A DNA stretch of 64,000 nt from DATARH01 sp963778385 (lineage in GTDB: Bacteria; Pseudomonadota; Alphaproteobacteria; ATCC43930; CGMCC-115725). The notes under the pieces are model-generated. The model did not search any database. It had not been told where the DNA came from and worked only from the letters and a program-made list of their open reading frames with translations. Positions 1 through 9,125 of this stretch are shown one piece after another; position 1 is the first letter of the stretch, and every line of letters begins with the position of its first letter. The stretch spans positions 468,000 through 531,999 of the forward strand of contig CAVZUA010000008.1 in NCBI GenBank assembly GCA_963778385.1, given 5' to 3'. A program made the translations under genes and the position numbers.

Positions 1-191
1 CGACGATCCGTGCGGTGTCGGCCGCGGTGCTGCAGGCGGATCCCGGGCATCGCGACCGGGCGACCATCCTGCGCTACGCGGATCGCCTGTTTCTCACCAC
101 GGCTTTCAACTCTTTCAGCAGGCACGACGCGCAGCTGCGTCGCGCCAACGAGCAGACTCTACCGACAATGGTTTCGCCAGGAGGCGCAGCG

Positions 192-2289
192 ATGAGAACA
201 GGATCGGTTTCAAACACGGCATCCAGCCAAGTTCACGCGCGGCAGCGGGCGCCGGGGCGCAAGGCGAACGGCCGGGACCACAGCGTCGCGGCGCTCAACG
301 GCGCCGGTCCCGGCAACAGCCACCAGGACGATGCCGACAGCATCGGAGCGGCGCCAGCCACTGCCGACGATCTGGCCAAGGCGGCAGAAGCCACGGGCAA
401 AGCCCGAGATCAGGGCGGACGATTACGGCACCCGCAACGGATGCCTGGTCGGGTTCAAGCGGGTCAATAAGACGGAGGTCCCGTTCTATCTGTGCAACTT
501 CATCGCCCGGATCACCCACGAGCTGCACACCGATGCAGGCACCTGCTATCGCATCGAGGCGACGCTTGTTTGACGGGAGCGTGCGCGGCTTCATCCTGAC
601 GACAGTGGAGTTCGGCAACCCGCGGCGCTGGGTGGCGGAGCGTCTCGGGGCCGCGCGAGCGTCACGGTCGGGCAGCACGAGCGGGTAACCGCCGCGATCG
701 AGGCGATCAGCCGGGCGCTCGGCTTTATCGAGCAGAAGGCCGCCGATCGCGACCGGCTACACCATGCATAACGGTTCGCCGGTATTCGTGGCGCCCAACC
801 GGGTGATCGCCCTGCCGGGGGTGGATACCTCGGGCCTGATCCTGCATCTCCCTGACGAGGTGCAGCGCTACAGCCTGGCGGAGCCGCCGACCGGCAAGGC
901 TTTGGTCGACGCGCTGCGGCGGCGGCGCGGGTACTGGCGGTCGGCGAATTGGCGGTGACGCTGCCGCCCTGGCTGCAGGCGTTTCGCGCCGCGCTGCCGT
1001 ATCTTGCCGGCGCCGGCTTTCGTGGTCTGGCTGTATGGCCTCACCGGGACCTTGAAAAGCAGCTTCGACGCGCGTTGTGCCTGAACCTGTTCGGCCGGGG
1101 GTGGAACTACCGGGAACTGACCGGCACGTTTCTCGACACCAAGAACGTCGGTCGAGGCGGCGATCCATTATCCGCGCGGGATGCTGGCGGTGCTGGACGA
1201 CGCGGTCGCCGACAGCAAATGCGGGCGTCGAGGCGGTCGCCGGCGTGGCGGGCTTTGTGCTGCGCGCGGTGGGCAACGGCGCCGGGCGCGGGCGCTTTAA
1301 ATCGGATCTGTCGCGGCACCCGACCCGCGATCCGCGGGCCGCGGTCATCATCACCTCGGAGCGGCTGCCGCCGGGGGGATCGGGATCGGCCGCGGCGCGG
1401 GCGCTGACGGTGCATATGAAGGCGGGGGACATCGACAAGGGGAAGCTGAGCCTGGCGCAACAGGACGGCCGCGACGGGGTCCTGGAGAGCCGCCATGTCG
1501 GCGTTCATCCAGGTGATGCTGGGTGAGGACCAGGACCGGTTCGTGGCGAGCGTTCGGGGCCAACCAGCGGCCGGTATCGGGACCAGGCGGAAGCCGCGCT
1601 TGCGCGCGAGCGGTGTGCACGGCCGCACGGTGGACGCGGTGGGCGACCTGATGGCGACCGCCGAGGTGGTGATCGAGGTGTTCGAGGCAGCAGGGCGTCG
1701 CGCTGCCGTTCGACATCGCGGAGGCGCTGTCGGTGCTGACCGGCAGCGGCGGCGCGCACAGCGCCACGATCGCTCACAGCGAGCCGATCGAGATGTTCCG
1801 GCGGACCTTGCGCGAGCTGATCGAGAGCGGCCGGGTGCCGATCGCAGAGGTTTCGACCGGTCGTCGGCCGAAGGTGGACGCCGACGCGTGGGGCTGGCCG
1901 CTGCAAGGCGATGGACACGTTGCGCAGCAGGATGGCGTGGTTATGGCTGCGCCGATATCGAGAGCCTGCACGAGATCGGACTGGGTGTGCGGGAGGTCTA
2001 TCTGCGCCGGGGCGAGACTTATGCCGTCGTGCTGGAAGCCTTGCGCAAGGCGGGGGAGACGTTAGGGCTGGATCTGAACTCGATGTGGAGCGCCCTGATC
2101 GACCGGGGGTTGGTCCTGCCGGATACCAAAGCCGGCAAGCCGACCGTCCGGAAGCGGATGGGCGGCGAGCAAAAGCGGTTCATGCGGTGCAAGGTCGAGA
2201 TCCTGTCGGAGGAAGATAGCGACGCGACCCGCGAGGCGCGGGAGGTGGAGGAGCCGACCGACCCTGACGACCCCACAACCTGTTATTAA
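192..2289 (+). pseudogene. DUF927-domain plasmid/phage ATPase, frameshifted
   Basis: Joining several plus-strand frames gives one DUF927-type protein (the P-loop helicase-like domain of plasmid and phage replication or virulence proteins). Visible pieces are YGTRNGCLVGF near 424, the Walker A segment GLTGTLKSS near 1033-1060, and NLFGRGWNYRELTGTF near 1087. A sensor-like piece, RAVGNGAGRG, lies near 1264, followed by a C-terminal part ending in PDDPTTCY. The start at 192 is chosen because AGGAGG lies at 179-184, seven bases before ATG; the same frame is open back to the window edge, so a fused upstream gene is possible. At least six one-base shifts break it. Either it is a decayed gene or the assembly carries indels. 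Confidence 0.6.
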
Positions 2290-2392
2290 ACCTGGATATC
2301 CGACCGCTGGCGCGTTCGCGTACTAGCGCGAGGACTACCCTACGGGAGCACCACAAAACGCGCGTGGAGCACCACAGGGGGTGTCCCGGCAA

Positions 2393-2614
2393 GTGTCCCA
2401 CAAAAATGGCAGTTTTCCTGGTGTTTTTGGGGGTGGGACACCTGGGACACCATTTTCCTACGTACGGTCTATCACACACCTCCCACGCACACTTCTTCTC
2501 ACTGGGGAAAGGGGCGCCCCCTCTTCTTACGTAACGTAACTCTACTTAGTAAAAAGGTGTCCCAGGTGTCCCACACCAAAAAGCCCTGAGAAGCCGCCAT
2601 TTTTTGTGGGACAC
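2393..2614. repeat. Imperfect 64-bp inverted repeat pair, GTGTCCC-rich
   Basis: The segment 2393-2456 is the imperfect reverse complement of 2551-2614. Both arms carry paired GTGTCCC/GGGACAC words and an AAAATGGC-like centre. Further GTGTCCC copies continue to about 2670. No gene is visible between 2290 and 2810. Position after a DUF927 gene would fit iterons or a replication control region, but that is inference. Confidence 0.6.
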
Positions 2615-2810
2615 CACCCGGGACACCTCGGTGTATTCTTTGGTGTCCCTGGTGTCCCTGGCACCGCTACGGCCCAAAGCGGCGTTATCGCGCCCTCATG
2701 CCGAACCGGCGCGCCCGCGCGCGGCCGTTGACGCGGCCGGTTGCCGGGCGAGAGCGACGGCTGTCGGCGTTTTGGGTTAGGGTATCGCAACCTATGAAAG
2801 ACGTTATGCG

Positions 2811-3728
2811 GTGCGCGACCCCTCGACCCTTCCCCGGAGAAACGCAAAAGGCCGGTTTCTCGAAGCCCCGGTCTGGCTGAACCGGGCTGGAAACGCGTGC
2901 AACGATGCCGGGTTCGGGATCGGCGGGCGCATTCGAAAGGTCTGCGCGCGGGTGAACTGCCGGGGCATCGTGCTTCGGCACTCGGACTATTGCCGACATC
3001 ACGATGTCAACTGGCGGCGCAAGCGGCTGGAGCAGCTGCGCACGGGCACCGGCAAGCCGCCAACCCCGGCGGAGATGGTCAAACTCTTTCGGGCGAACGC
3101 GAAAACCCTGTGGGCCAAGTCTCCGTGGCGGCCGCTGCTGACGATCTGGCTCACCCCTCCAATTGAAGCGGCTTTCGTCGAGGACTGCCGTCGCGCCGGG
3201 GTCGACCTCGCGGAGACCGCGCCGGTTATTTTGAACACGTTGCGCTGGGTATGGCGGCGATCCGTCCTCGACCGCGGCGACGATGAGGGCTGGCAGCGCG
3301 CCGTCATTGCGGCCGAAGAAGCGCCAGGCGCGGATCGGCGCGACGCCCGAGGACTACAGCTATCGCCGCCGCCCGACGAGCCGCCCGGCGACCCGAGGAT
3401 CAAACAGGTGCATCGGCGCGCGACGGGCTACGAGCTGGCCGCGCAGACCGGGCCGGTCGACCGCAGCACGAAGGCCAAACAACGACGACAGCGATCACGC
3501 CAGCGCCAACCCCCGGCGAAGTTCGACGCGCCCGCGTTTCTCGCGCAGCATTGGTCGACAGTGTTCAATCCCTTATTCAAGCAGCTGCGCATCGACCCTG
3601 ACGACCCGATCGGCGCCCGCCTAGCCGCGGCCTATCATGCCGTCCTCGACGAGCAAGAGCGGCTCGATGGCGCATCCGGCTCGGCGCAGCGGCGTTGGGT
3701 TGAGCTGCTGCGCGAGCTGACGCCGTAA
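2811..3728 (+). CDS. Hypothetical protein with Cys/His cluster
   Basis: A 305-residue protein starting at GTG, with GAAAG about 10 bases upstream as a weak ribosome site. Residues about 43-65 hold C-x4-C followed by C-R-H-H, a possible zinc site. The middle is Arg/Pro-rich and less convincing (a second frame looks equally good over 3283-3500, so a shift may be hidden). The C-terminus (PAFLAQHWSTVFNPLF and a helical tail) looks folded. No family recognised. It sits between the DUF927 gene and the recombinase, in a plasmid or prophage-like accessory setting. Confidence 0.45.
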   Translation: MRDPSTLPRRNAKGRFLEAPVWLNRAGNACNDAGFGIGGRIRKVCARVNCRGIVLRHSDYCRHHDVNWRRKRLEQLRTGTGKPPTPAEMVKLFRANAKTLWAKSPWRPLLTIWLTPPIEAAFVEDCRRAGVDLAETAPVILNTLRWVWRRSVLDRGDDEGWQRAVIAAEEAPGADRRDARGLQLSPPPDEPPGDPRIKQVHRRATGYELAAQTGPVDRSTKAKQRRQRSRQRQPPAKFDAPAFLAQHWSTVFNPLFKQLRIDPDDPIGARLAAAYHAVLDEQERLDGASGSAQRRWVELLRELTP

Positions 3729-3769
3729 GTCAAAAACCCGCGGTAAAGCTCAGACCAGTTCTTTGAATA

Positions 3770-3841
3770 CCCCTGTTGTTTTCGACATTTTATCGCGATA
3801 TATAACCTTTCGTAACCGTCGATACGAAAGCATATACGGCG
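3770..3841 (+). promoter_or_regulatory. AT-rich region with palindrome before recombinase
   Basis: The 70 bases before the recombinase are AT-rich against a GC-rich background. They contain the perfect palindrome TATCGCGATA at about 3789-3798 and a second dyad around CGATACGAAAGCATATACG. This may be the promoter or a recombinase binding site. No -35/-10 pair can be assigned with confidence. Confidence 0.35.
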
Positions 3842-4501
3842 ATGGCCAAGGGCAAATTTATCTCCTATTTGCGCGTCAGCACCGAGCGGCAAGGAGCCTC
3901 CGGTCTTGGGCTCGAAGCCCAACGAAAGACCGTCACCGACTACCTCGACGGTGGAAAATGGGAGCTGCTGCGCGAGTACGTCGAGGTCGAAAGCGGCGGC
4001 GACAACGACAGACCTTGCCTCAAGGCGGCGCTCGCTCATGCCAAGATCACCGGCGCGCGGCTGATCATCGCCCGTCTCGACCGACTGTCGCGCAACCTCG
4101 CATTTATCGCAGCTCTGCAAGAGAGCGGCGCCAAATTTGTCGCCGCCGACATGCCCGAGGCCAACGAGACGATGATCCAGTTTATGGCGGTGATCGCGCA
4201 GTACGAGCGGCAGCGGATCTCGCAAAACACCATAGCGGCACTGGCGGCGGCGCGCCAGCGTGGGGTCAAGCTCGGCAACCCCAATGGCGCGCGAGCATTG
4301 CGCGGACGCGGTGGCAGCGCCAAAGGCGTGGCGCGCCTAAAGGCCAAGGCCGATGAGCATGCCGCCAATGTGCTGCCCGAAATCGAAGCCATCCGCAGCG
4401 GCGGGATCACCAGCTTGAGGGGTATCGCCGACGAACTTAATCGACGCGAGATCCTGTCCGCCAATGGCGGGCGCTGGTACGCACAACGGTCGCCAACCTG
4501 A
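3842..4501 (+). CDS. Serine recombinase (resolvase/invertase family)
   Basis: Site-specific DNA recombinase. The N-terminal resolvase domain (residues 1 to about 145) has SYLRVSTERQG with the catalytic serine at residue 13, then LIIARLDRLSRN, and an E-helix region ending QYERQRISQNT. A short C-terminal part (GGITSLRGIADELN and the RREIL segment) resembles the helix-turn-helix. The frame ends RWYAQRSPT at 4501, but one frame over, TVANLMRRIKI ends at 4521, matching the usual end of the family. A one-base loss near 4483 probably truncates the last dozen residues. Starts at ATG just after an AT-rich dyad. Likely acts on a plasmid or genomic-island resolution site. Confidence 0.9.
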   Translation: MAKGKFISYLRVSTERQGASGLGLEAQRKTVTDYLDGGKWELLREYVEVESGGDNDRPCLKAALAHAKITGARLIIARLDRLSRNLAFIAALQESGAKFVAADMPEANETMIQFMAVIAQYERQRISQNTIAALAAARQRGVKLGNPNGARALRGRGGSAKGVARLKAKADEHAANVLPEIEAIRSGGITSLRGIADELNRREILSANGGRWYAQRSPT

Positions 4502-4755
4502 TGCGACGGATCAAGATCTAAGGGACGCACGCCGCATCACTGCCGGGCGAACAGGCTGCGCATGACCAACGCACTACAAGGCACGCGACACATAAGCGCC
4601 ATCGATCCTCGCCCGTCCCGACGAGGTCATCGAATAAGGCTGCCTGCTCAGACGTTTAGACGCGCGGACCTACCTGGTGCGCGCGCCGGTGATTTGTTGT
4701 GCGGTTTTCCTAAGTGTTACGCCAGCCCTACAACAACAACCTTTAGAGTGGCCGG

Positions 4756-5186
4756 ATGAGCCGTGGCGCCGGATGGGTGGAGCGTGCCATCCTCGACGCG
4801 CTGACCGGTAAGGCGGTGCTCGATACCTTCCAGGTGGCGGCCGAGGTGTTCGACTGCCGCCCTGTCGCGGTTTCTGCGGCGCAGCTGGCGAGCGTGCGGC
4901 GCGCGCTGCTAAACCTGGAAAAGCAGGGCAAAGTGTTCGGTGGCCGCGCGTTCGGCCGCCGACGGCGCTTGTGGAGCCGCCACCCGGCCCGCGCCGGGGC
5001 GCTACCCCCTCAGAACCGTCCGATCAATCCACGTTCGACGCCGAGAAGCTGGTGAAGGTTCTCGGGATGCTGGGTTCGGCACATCCTGGCGAGGTGGCCG
5101 CCGCCGGGCTTGCAGCTCACAAGCTGATCACCGAGGCGGGGCTGCGCTGGCCCGATGTGATCAAGGGAGCAAAGGCGCGGCACTGA
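4756..5186 (+). CDS. Hypothetical winged-helix-like protein, one frameshift
   Basis: Two frames join into about 143 residues. The first half (4756 to about 4968) has a helical, wHTH-like pattern ending in QGKVFGGRAF. The second half (about 4971-5186) ends with FDAEKLVKVLGMLGS then HPGEVAAAGLAAHKLI and GLRWPDVIKGAK, a C-terminal motif common in plasmid and phage hypothetical proteins. One shift lies near 4970. Role unknown; it precedes a GGGACC-rich non-coding stretch. Confidence 0.5.
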
Positions 5187-5550
5187 TCGCCGCCCCGTTC
5201 TCGGCGTCGGGACCAGCGGTATCGATGCCCCTTCGCAATCGTGTCCTGTGCCTGGTCCTCGGCGGTGCCTGGGACCAGGGGGACCAGTTGTATCGCCCGC
5301 ACGAGCCAGGCGCGGGACCACGTGGGGACCATACCCTTGGCGTGCGGGTCAGCAGCCTTGCCTCGGCTGCCACCATCAGCAGTGTGGGGACCGGGGGACC
5401 AACCTCTTCGGCGCGGGCCAGCGCCCTGCCTCCGGGCCTTCCGCCCCCCAGGGGTCCCCGAACGGCCCGCGTTGCACCCATGGATGACCCCGAAATAAAA
5501 TTTGCGCGATTTTAAGTTTTGTAACAACGGGTCCCGACCGTCTTCGGCGC
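5187..5550. repeat. GGGACC/GGTCCC-rich non-coding region
   Basis: No convincing gene here. Short repeats of GGGACCA, GGTCCTC and GGGGACC recur between about 5245 and 5410. The arrangement recalls the GTGTCCC cluster at 2.4-2.6 kb but with a different core. Possible iteron or transcript-structure region; function unknown. Confidence 0.4.
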
Positions 5551-5608
5551 CGGTTCGATTAATGGCCGGCGCGCGAGAACCAGCCCGGCAACTCGGGGAA
5601 CGGACGGG

Positions 5609-5788
5609 TCATGTCACGTCCTTTTTCAACGCAACCGCCGCCAAGCCGACCAGCGCGAGAAAGCCGACAACCAGCCAGGGCATCGCATCATCGGCGATCT
5701 GCACCATGACAATCGCGCCGACGATCACGATGAGCCCGATCGCCATGATCACATAGCGGCAACGCCGGGATATTCGTAATGGCGGCAT
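5609..5788 (-). CDS. Small two-helix membrane protein
   Basis: A 59-residue protein starting MPPLRISRRC. It has two hydrophobic stretches: IMAIGLIVIVGAIVMV, and WLVVGFLALVGLAAVAL before a KKD tail. Positive N-terminus and short loop suggest a hairpin in the inner membrane. Its TGA overlaps the ATG of an 18-codon reading frame ending at about 5556 whose product (FPELPGWF) resembles the C-terminus of the next upstream protein (FPELPKWF). It follows the zinc-type genes at 5.8-6.5 kb on the same strand. Confidence 0.55.
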   Translation of the reverse strand: MPPLRISRRCRYVIMAIGLIVIVGAIVMVQIADDAMPWLVVGFLALVGLAAVALKKDVT

Positions 5789-5813
5789 CGCGCTCGCTCT
5801 CCGGGCTCTCGCC

Positions 5814-6056
5814 TCAAAACCACTTCGGCAACTCAGGGAACATCACGCCGCAAAGATCATAGATCGACGCCTGCGGCTCCCGCATCCTCGGACAGTCGTG
5901 CGCGATCAGCTCGCGGAGGTTCTTTGGGTCGCGTCCGTGCTCGGCGATGAGGCGGGCGATCAAGAGCCGGCCGCGACGCGGGCACTTCCGGCACGCGACT
6001 TCGAGCATCGTCATGCCCTTGTCGGCCATGTTGCCGAGCGTGATCGTGGTTTTCAT
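5814..6056 (-). CDS. Small C-x2-C protein (TMLE family)
   Basis: About 80 residues starting MKTTITLGNMADKG. Contains TMLEVACRKCPRRG with a C-x2-C pair, a helical stretch LLIARLIAEHG, a DCPR motif and a second cysteine near the end. The cysteine spacing suggests a small zinc-binding fold. Its ATG overlaps the TGA of the upstream paralogue (ATGA), so the two are translationally coupled. Function unknown; homologues are common in Rhizobiales accessory DNA to my knowledge. Confidence 0.65.
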   Translation of the reverse strand: MKTTITLGNMADKGMTMLEVACRKCPRRGRLLIARLIAEHGRDPKNLRELIAHDCPRMREPQASIYDLCGVMFPELPKWF

Positions 6057-6298
6057 CGTCGCGGCCCGTTCAGACAGCGCGCGCCGCACGGGTCATCGAT
6101 CGACGCCGCCTGGCGCTTGGGGCAGTCCCACGACATAAACGCCGCCAGTTGCTCCAAACTGTAATAGGGGCCGCACATCGCGATCAGCTTATCGAGACGG
6201 TGACAGCTATAGCGCAGGCACTTGGCGCAGCCGATCTCCAGCATGGTCCGCCCGCGACGACGACAGTCGTCCAGGGTGGTCGCGCCGCTGTGGAGCAT
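6053..6298 (-). CDS. Small C-x2-C protein, paralogue of the downstream gene
   Basis: Starts MLHSGATTLDD. TMLEIGCAKCLRYSCHRLD aligns with TMLEVACRKC of the gene at 5814-6056; DCPK and C-G-A-R also align. 81 residues. Overlaps its neighbour by four bases (ATGA). The pair looks like a tandem duplication of a putative zinc-binding small protein. No known role. Confidence 0.65.
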   Translation of the reverse strand: MLHSGATTLDDCRRRGRTMLEIGCAKCLRYSCHRLDKLIAMCGPYYSLEQLAAFMSWDCPKRQAASIDDPCGARCLNGPRR

Positions 6299-6300
6299 AG

Positions 6301-6507
6301 CTAGCGCCGTGCTCGTGGCCCGCGCGGCGGCAGCGGCGGCTTGGGCCGGACAACGGGTCGCGGCGCCGCGGCCGGGTCGAGCTTGGCGAGCGCCGCCCGG
6401 AACGGTTCGAGGCGCGGTGCGCGCGGGTAGCGGTCGCGATCCAGCTTCTCCTTGAGCGCGGCGATCACCGCGGCGAGCTCGTCGTCGGTGAGATCGATCG
6501 TTGGCAT
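6301..6507 (-). CDS. Small RYP/LDP-family protein
   Basis: 68 residues starting MPTIDLTDDELAAVI, then DRYPRAPRLEPFRAAL, AKLDP and a Pro/Arg tail. One of four members in this window (others at 9697, 15279 and 15491). The family pattern is an N-terminal LTDEE helix, a central YP..PR motif, LDP, and a proline-rich basic tail. Common in Bradyrhizobium-like genomes as far as I recall; function unknown. It is divergent from brnT, sharing a 65-base intergenic region. Confidence 0.65.
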   Translation of the reverse strand: MPTIDLTDDELAAVIAALKEKLDRDRYPRAPRLEPFRAALAKLDPAAAPRPVVRPKPPLPPRGPRARR

Positions 6508-6571
6508 GGCGGCGCGATGATAGTGCGGACGGCGCTTGACCACCTCTATTTTCGTGGTTACGTAAACTAGG

Positions 6572-6793
6572 GTGGCCATCACCTACAACCCGGCGAAAGG
6601 GGAAAGGACGCTCGCCGACGGGGAACTCGATTTCGAGGATGCGGCCGAGGTGTTTGCCGGGACTGTTTTGACGATCCGCGTCGACCGGCGGGACTATGGT
6701 GAGGAGCGGTACGGGACGTTCGGTTACCTGCGCGGGCGCGTGGTGCATGTGGCCTGGACACCGCGCGGCGACGACCGGCACGTATGTCGATGA
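6572..6793 (+). CDS. brnT: BrnT-family toxin (C-terminus shifted)
   Basis: Type II toxin of the BrnT family, a RelE-like ribonuclease fold. Visible pattern: AITYNPAKGERTL, DFEDAAEVFAG, RRDYGEERYGTFGYLRG then VVHVAWTPRGDDRHV. It starts at GTG. The family usually ends RHVISMRKANxRE; here one missing base near 6786 gives HVCR and a stop, while the expected SMRKCNDRE is encoded one frame over, across the start of the antitoxin gene. The intact gene would overlap brnA. Sequence error and real inactivation are both possible. Confidence 0.8.
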   Translation: MAITYNPAKGERTLADGELDFEDAAEVFAGTVLTIRVDRRDYGEERYGTFGYLRGRVVHVAWTPRGDDRHVCR

Positions 6794-6802
6794 GGAAGTG
6801 CA

Positions 6803-7222
6803 ATGACCGAGAGCAAGCGCGTCTTGGGCAGCAACTTGGGCCGCCTCGACGCGACGACGGATAAGGAGATCGCCCGCCACATGGTGGAGGACGATGCGCC
6901 CGAGCTGACTGACGAAGATTTCGCCAACGCCGAGGTCTGGGACGGCAACACGTTTCTCGGTCATGGCCGCGACTTCAAAAACGGCAAGCGCAAGGCCGGC
7001 CGGCCCAAGGGCAGCGGCACCAAGGAGCTGGTGACGCTGCGGATCGACCGCGACATCCTCGACCGCTTCCGCGCGGGCGGCCCCGGCTGGCAGACGCGGT
7101 TAAACGACGTGTTGCGGGTGGCGGTGACCCGCGTCGGGGCGACAGCGTTAAGCAGCGCGACCGCGATGAACCTGGGCGCGGGCTCGACAAACCCCAAGCA
7201 GCCGGCGCGGCGCAAGGGATAG
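6803..7222 (+). CDS. brnA: BrnA-family antitoxin
   Basis: Antitoxin partner of BrnT: an acidic N-terminal region (TDKEIARHMVEDDAPELTD) followed by the BrnA DNA-binding segment LVTLRIDRDILDRFRAGG then PGWQTRLNDVLR, a ribbon-helix-helix-like element. 139 residues, longer than usual because of a Gly/Ala-rich tail. It would normally bind BrnT and repress the shared promoter. It starts inside the original brnT frame, so the two are coupled. Confidence 0.85.
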   Translation: MTESKRVLGSNLGRLDATTDKEIARHMVEDDAPELTDEDFANAEVWDGNTFLGHGRDFKNGKRKAGRPKGSGTKELVTLRIDRDILDRFRAGGPGWQTRLNDVLRVAVTRVGATALSSATAMNLGAGSTNPKQPARRKG

Positions 7223-7241
7223 GTCGTTCGGCGCGGTCGCC

Positions 7242-7442
7242 ATGAAGCTGGTGCGCTATCTCGCCGAGCGCCAGATAACCCAGGCGGTATTTGCCGCGTG
7301 GCTCGGCGTCTCCCACGACACCGTCAAGTCCTGGGTGAACGGGCATAGCGCGCCAAGCCCGCCGCTGATGGCGGCGATCGCCCGCGCGACCCGGGGCAAG
7401 GTCGGGCCACTGGATTTCACCTATAAGCGCCGCGTCAAATAG
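7242..7442 (+). CDS. Small Cro/C1-type helix-turn-helix regulator
   Basis: 66 residues, starting MKLVRYLAERQITQ. The HTH is AVFAAWLGVSHDTVKSWVNG (helix, turn, recognition helix). Followed by SPPLMAAIARATRGKV. Likely a transcription repressor. It lies 19 bases after brnA on the same strand and may belong to the same unit. Confidence 0.75.
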   Translation: MKLVRYLAERQITQAVFAAWLGVSHDTVKSWVNGHSAPSPPLMAAIARATRGKVGPLDFTYKRRVK

Positions 7443-7511
7443 CTCGCCCTGCCGCTCACCGAAGTAGGGATTTCTTACGACTAGCCGCGCTCCCCTAAAA
7501 TCGAGGCCCCC

Positions 7512-7775
7512 ATGCTCTTTCTGCGCACAGCGGCCGGAGGCTTTGTCAATGCCGCGACCATCGTTCGGCTCTGCGAGGAGACGGACGGCGACGACATCCG
7601 CTGGGTCGCGATCTGCGATGACGGCAGGGAGGTCGCCTTGGCCGCCTACTACAACACGCCAGGGCGGCTTAAGGAGTTGCAGCACCTCTTGCGTCCTCAG
7701 GACATCTCGTCGAGAACGCGCCCGCTCGCGGAAGAGACAGCGTGCGGGCTTGCGGGCTGTGGGTGCGTCCTTTGA
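7512..7775 (+). CDS. Hypothetical small protein
   Basis: 87 residues starting MLFLRTAAGGFVNAATIV, with a beta-rich middle (WVAICDDGREVALAAYY) and a Cys-containing tail that may be off-frame. Resembles short hypothetical proteins of Rhizobiales (LRT..GGFVNAA pattern). No function known. Confidence 0.55.
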   Translation: MLFLRTAAGGFVNAATIVRLCEETDGDDIRWVAICDDGREVALAAYYNTPGRLKELQHLLRPQDISSRTRPLAEETACGLAGCGCVL

Positions 7776-7797
7776 GGGTGCGTGTCCGTTCCCGCGC

Positions 7798-8010
7798 TCA
7801 GAGAAGTGAGGTTGGGTCCCGGAGCACGGGCCGATAGCGCGCCGCCCAAGCCCGCTCGCCCTCTTGCCGGTGCGCGCCGCAATACCACGCTTCGGCGGGT
7901 TGCAGCGGGAAGCCCGGCGGGCCGAAGCCATAGGACGCGCCCTCGCCGCACATCGCGCAGCGGCGGCCCTCCGGCGGGTCAAGTTCCGGGATTGCTTCGT
8001 CCATCTTCAT
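7798..8010 (-). CDS. Small zinc-binding-like protein
   Basis: 70 residues starting MKMDEAIPELD. Has C-x2-C (CAMCGEG) and C-x2-H (YCGAHR) flanking GFGPPGFPLQP, a four-ligand zinc pattern seen in short Rhizobiales proteins. It overlaps the 3' end of the membrane-protein gene upstream. Function unknown. Confidence 0.6.
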   Translation of the reverse strand: MKMDEAIPELDPPEGRRCAMCGEGASYGFGPPGFPLQPAEAWYCGAHRQEGERAWAARYRPVLRDPTSLL

Positions 8011-8695
8011 CGCCCCAAGGGGGTTCTTCCTCCCGATCATCCCAGTACTTGGAGCGCCCATTCGACCGTGGCGTTTCGATCGAGATGCTGGCGTTGCCGT
8101 GAGCCGCCGCGCTGGGGATTTCGTAGACGAACCCAGAGGACCAGTGCCTGCCCCAGATGTCATCCCAATAATACCGCCCACAAATCGCCATGCGCGCGTA
8201 GCGGCCTTCCGGGGTTCTCACCTGTTTGATTACCCGGCTTTGAACCCCTGGACCTATGGCATCGTTCCAGGGAAACCGGTTCTCGTCGTACACCGGCTCG
8301 GGTGGAAGCGCCGAAGCATCGCAAAACCCGATGGCGACATGATGCAGGCGAGCGGGAGTCTTTCCATGGTTGTTGATGTGGAGTTCAAACAGGTTCGTGG
8401 GGTTCATCAGTCTGGCCCCTCCCCCGGACACGTACGCGCGCTCGACCTCGCGCAGGTGTTCCTCGTTTTCTAACCTCGCGGCTTTCGCATCGTCGAGCTG
8501 GCTTTGCATCGCGGCGACCTGGGCAGCGGCGGTCCTACGCATCGTCCGAACCTGCCAGTAAGCCGCGATGAGCGCTCCGACAAAGGCTACGATGCCGGCG
8601 AGCAGGCCGAGCAGGCCAGCGATCAGCGACTGCCAGCGGGCCAGTATAGGGAGCAGTCCGCTCGTTTGCAGAAACGCGTGAAGGCTGCTCAGCAC
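7979..8695 (-). CDS. Membrane-anchored protein with coiled coil
   Basis: About 238 residues from the GTG at 8695; the frame is open further upstream, to 8830, inside the Rap1a-like gene. A transmembrane helix (LIAGLLGLLAGIVAFVGALI) is followed by a coiled coil (AQVAAMQSQLDDAKAARLEN), then a soluble domain with NNHGKTPARLHHVAIGF. The last part is seen in bacterial hypothetical proteins with one N-terminal helix and a beta-sandwich-like domain. No known role. Confidence 0.6.
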   Translation of the reverse strand: MLSSLHAFLQTSGLLPILARWQSLIAGLLGLLAGIVAFVGALIAAYWQVRTMRRTAAAQVAAMQSQLDDAKAARLENEEHLREVERAYVSGGGARLMNPTNLFELHINNHGKTPARLHHVAIGFCDASALPPEPVYDENRFPWNDAIGPGVQSRVIKQVRTPEGRYARMAICGRYYWDDIWGRHWSSGFVYEIPSAAAHGNASISIETPRSNGRSKYWDDREEEPPWGDEDGRSNPGT

Positions 8696-8732
8696 CGCCT
8701 CCGCCCCAGCGCCCAGCGAAGCCGGCGGCGCC

Positions 8733-9125
8733 TCATCGGCACGGAAAGGCCTCGGCGAGGGCCTTAGCGACCAATCCGGCCACCCCGTAATCTCGGTGCT
8801 CGGGATGGCTCGCCAAAAATCGCACCACAATGTCGGCTATCTGCTTGTTCGTCACTGAAGGTCTGGCGCAATGCACGAAGCCGAAGACGCCGTTGTTGGC
8901 GCTTTTGTCTGGTCGCGCTGCATCGCAGCCATCGGCGATAGCGTTGACGTACCCGTAGCAGAAAGTCTGCCTTACAGGATTTAACGACGTGCACGCCTCG
9001 TAGAGTTCGTTACCCGTTACCGGTCCTGTTAGGTAAGCATCATCAGCCTCAGCAGCCTCTGTACTGACCGCCATAACGGCGATGACGACCATGCTCGCCC
9101 TGAACAGCCGGCGAATATCACCCAC
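8733..9125 (-). CDS. Secreted Rap1a/Tai-like protein
   Basis: 130 residues with a signal peptide (MVVIAVMAVSTEAAEA; start either GTG at 9125 or the ATG 11 codons later). The mature part has NELYEACTS, FCYGYVNAIADGC, HCARPSV and KALAEAFPC, the conserved cysteines and C-terminal motif of Rap1a-type immunity proteins. Periplasmic. Rap1a proteins protect against type VI amidase effectors in some bacteria, but many homologues are not linked to type VI systems and none is visible here. Confidence 0.7.
   Translation of the reverse strand: MGDIRRLFRASMVVIAVMAVSTEAAEADDAYLTGPVTGNELYEACTSLNPVRQTFCYGYVNAIADGCDAARPDKSANNGVFGFVHCARPSVTNKQIADIVVRFLASHPEHRDYGVAGLVAKALAEAFPCR

Noticed and set aside
8733..9125. 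Type VI immunity system
   Set aside because: Rap1a-like alone is not enough; no effector or type VI genes are in the window.
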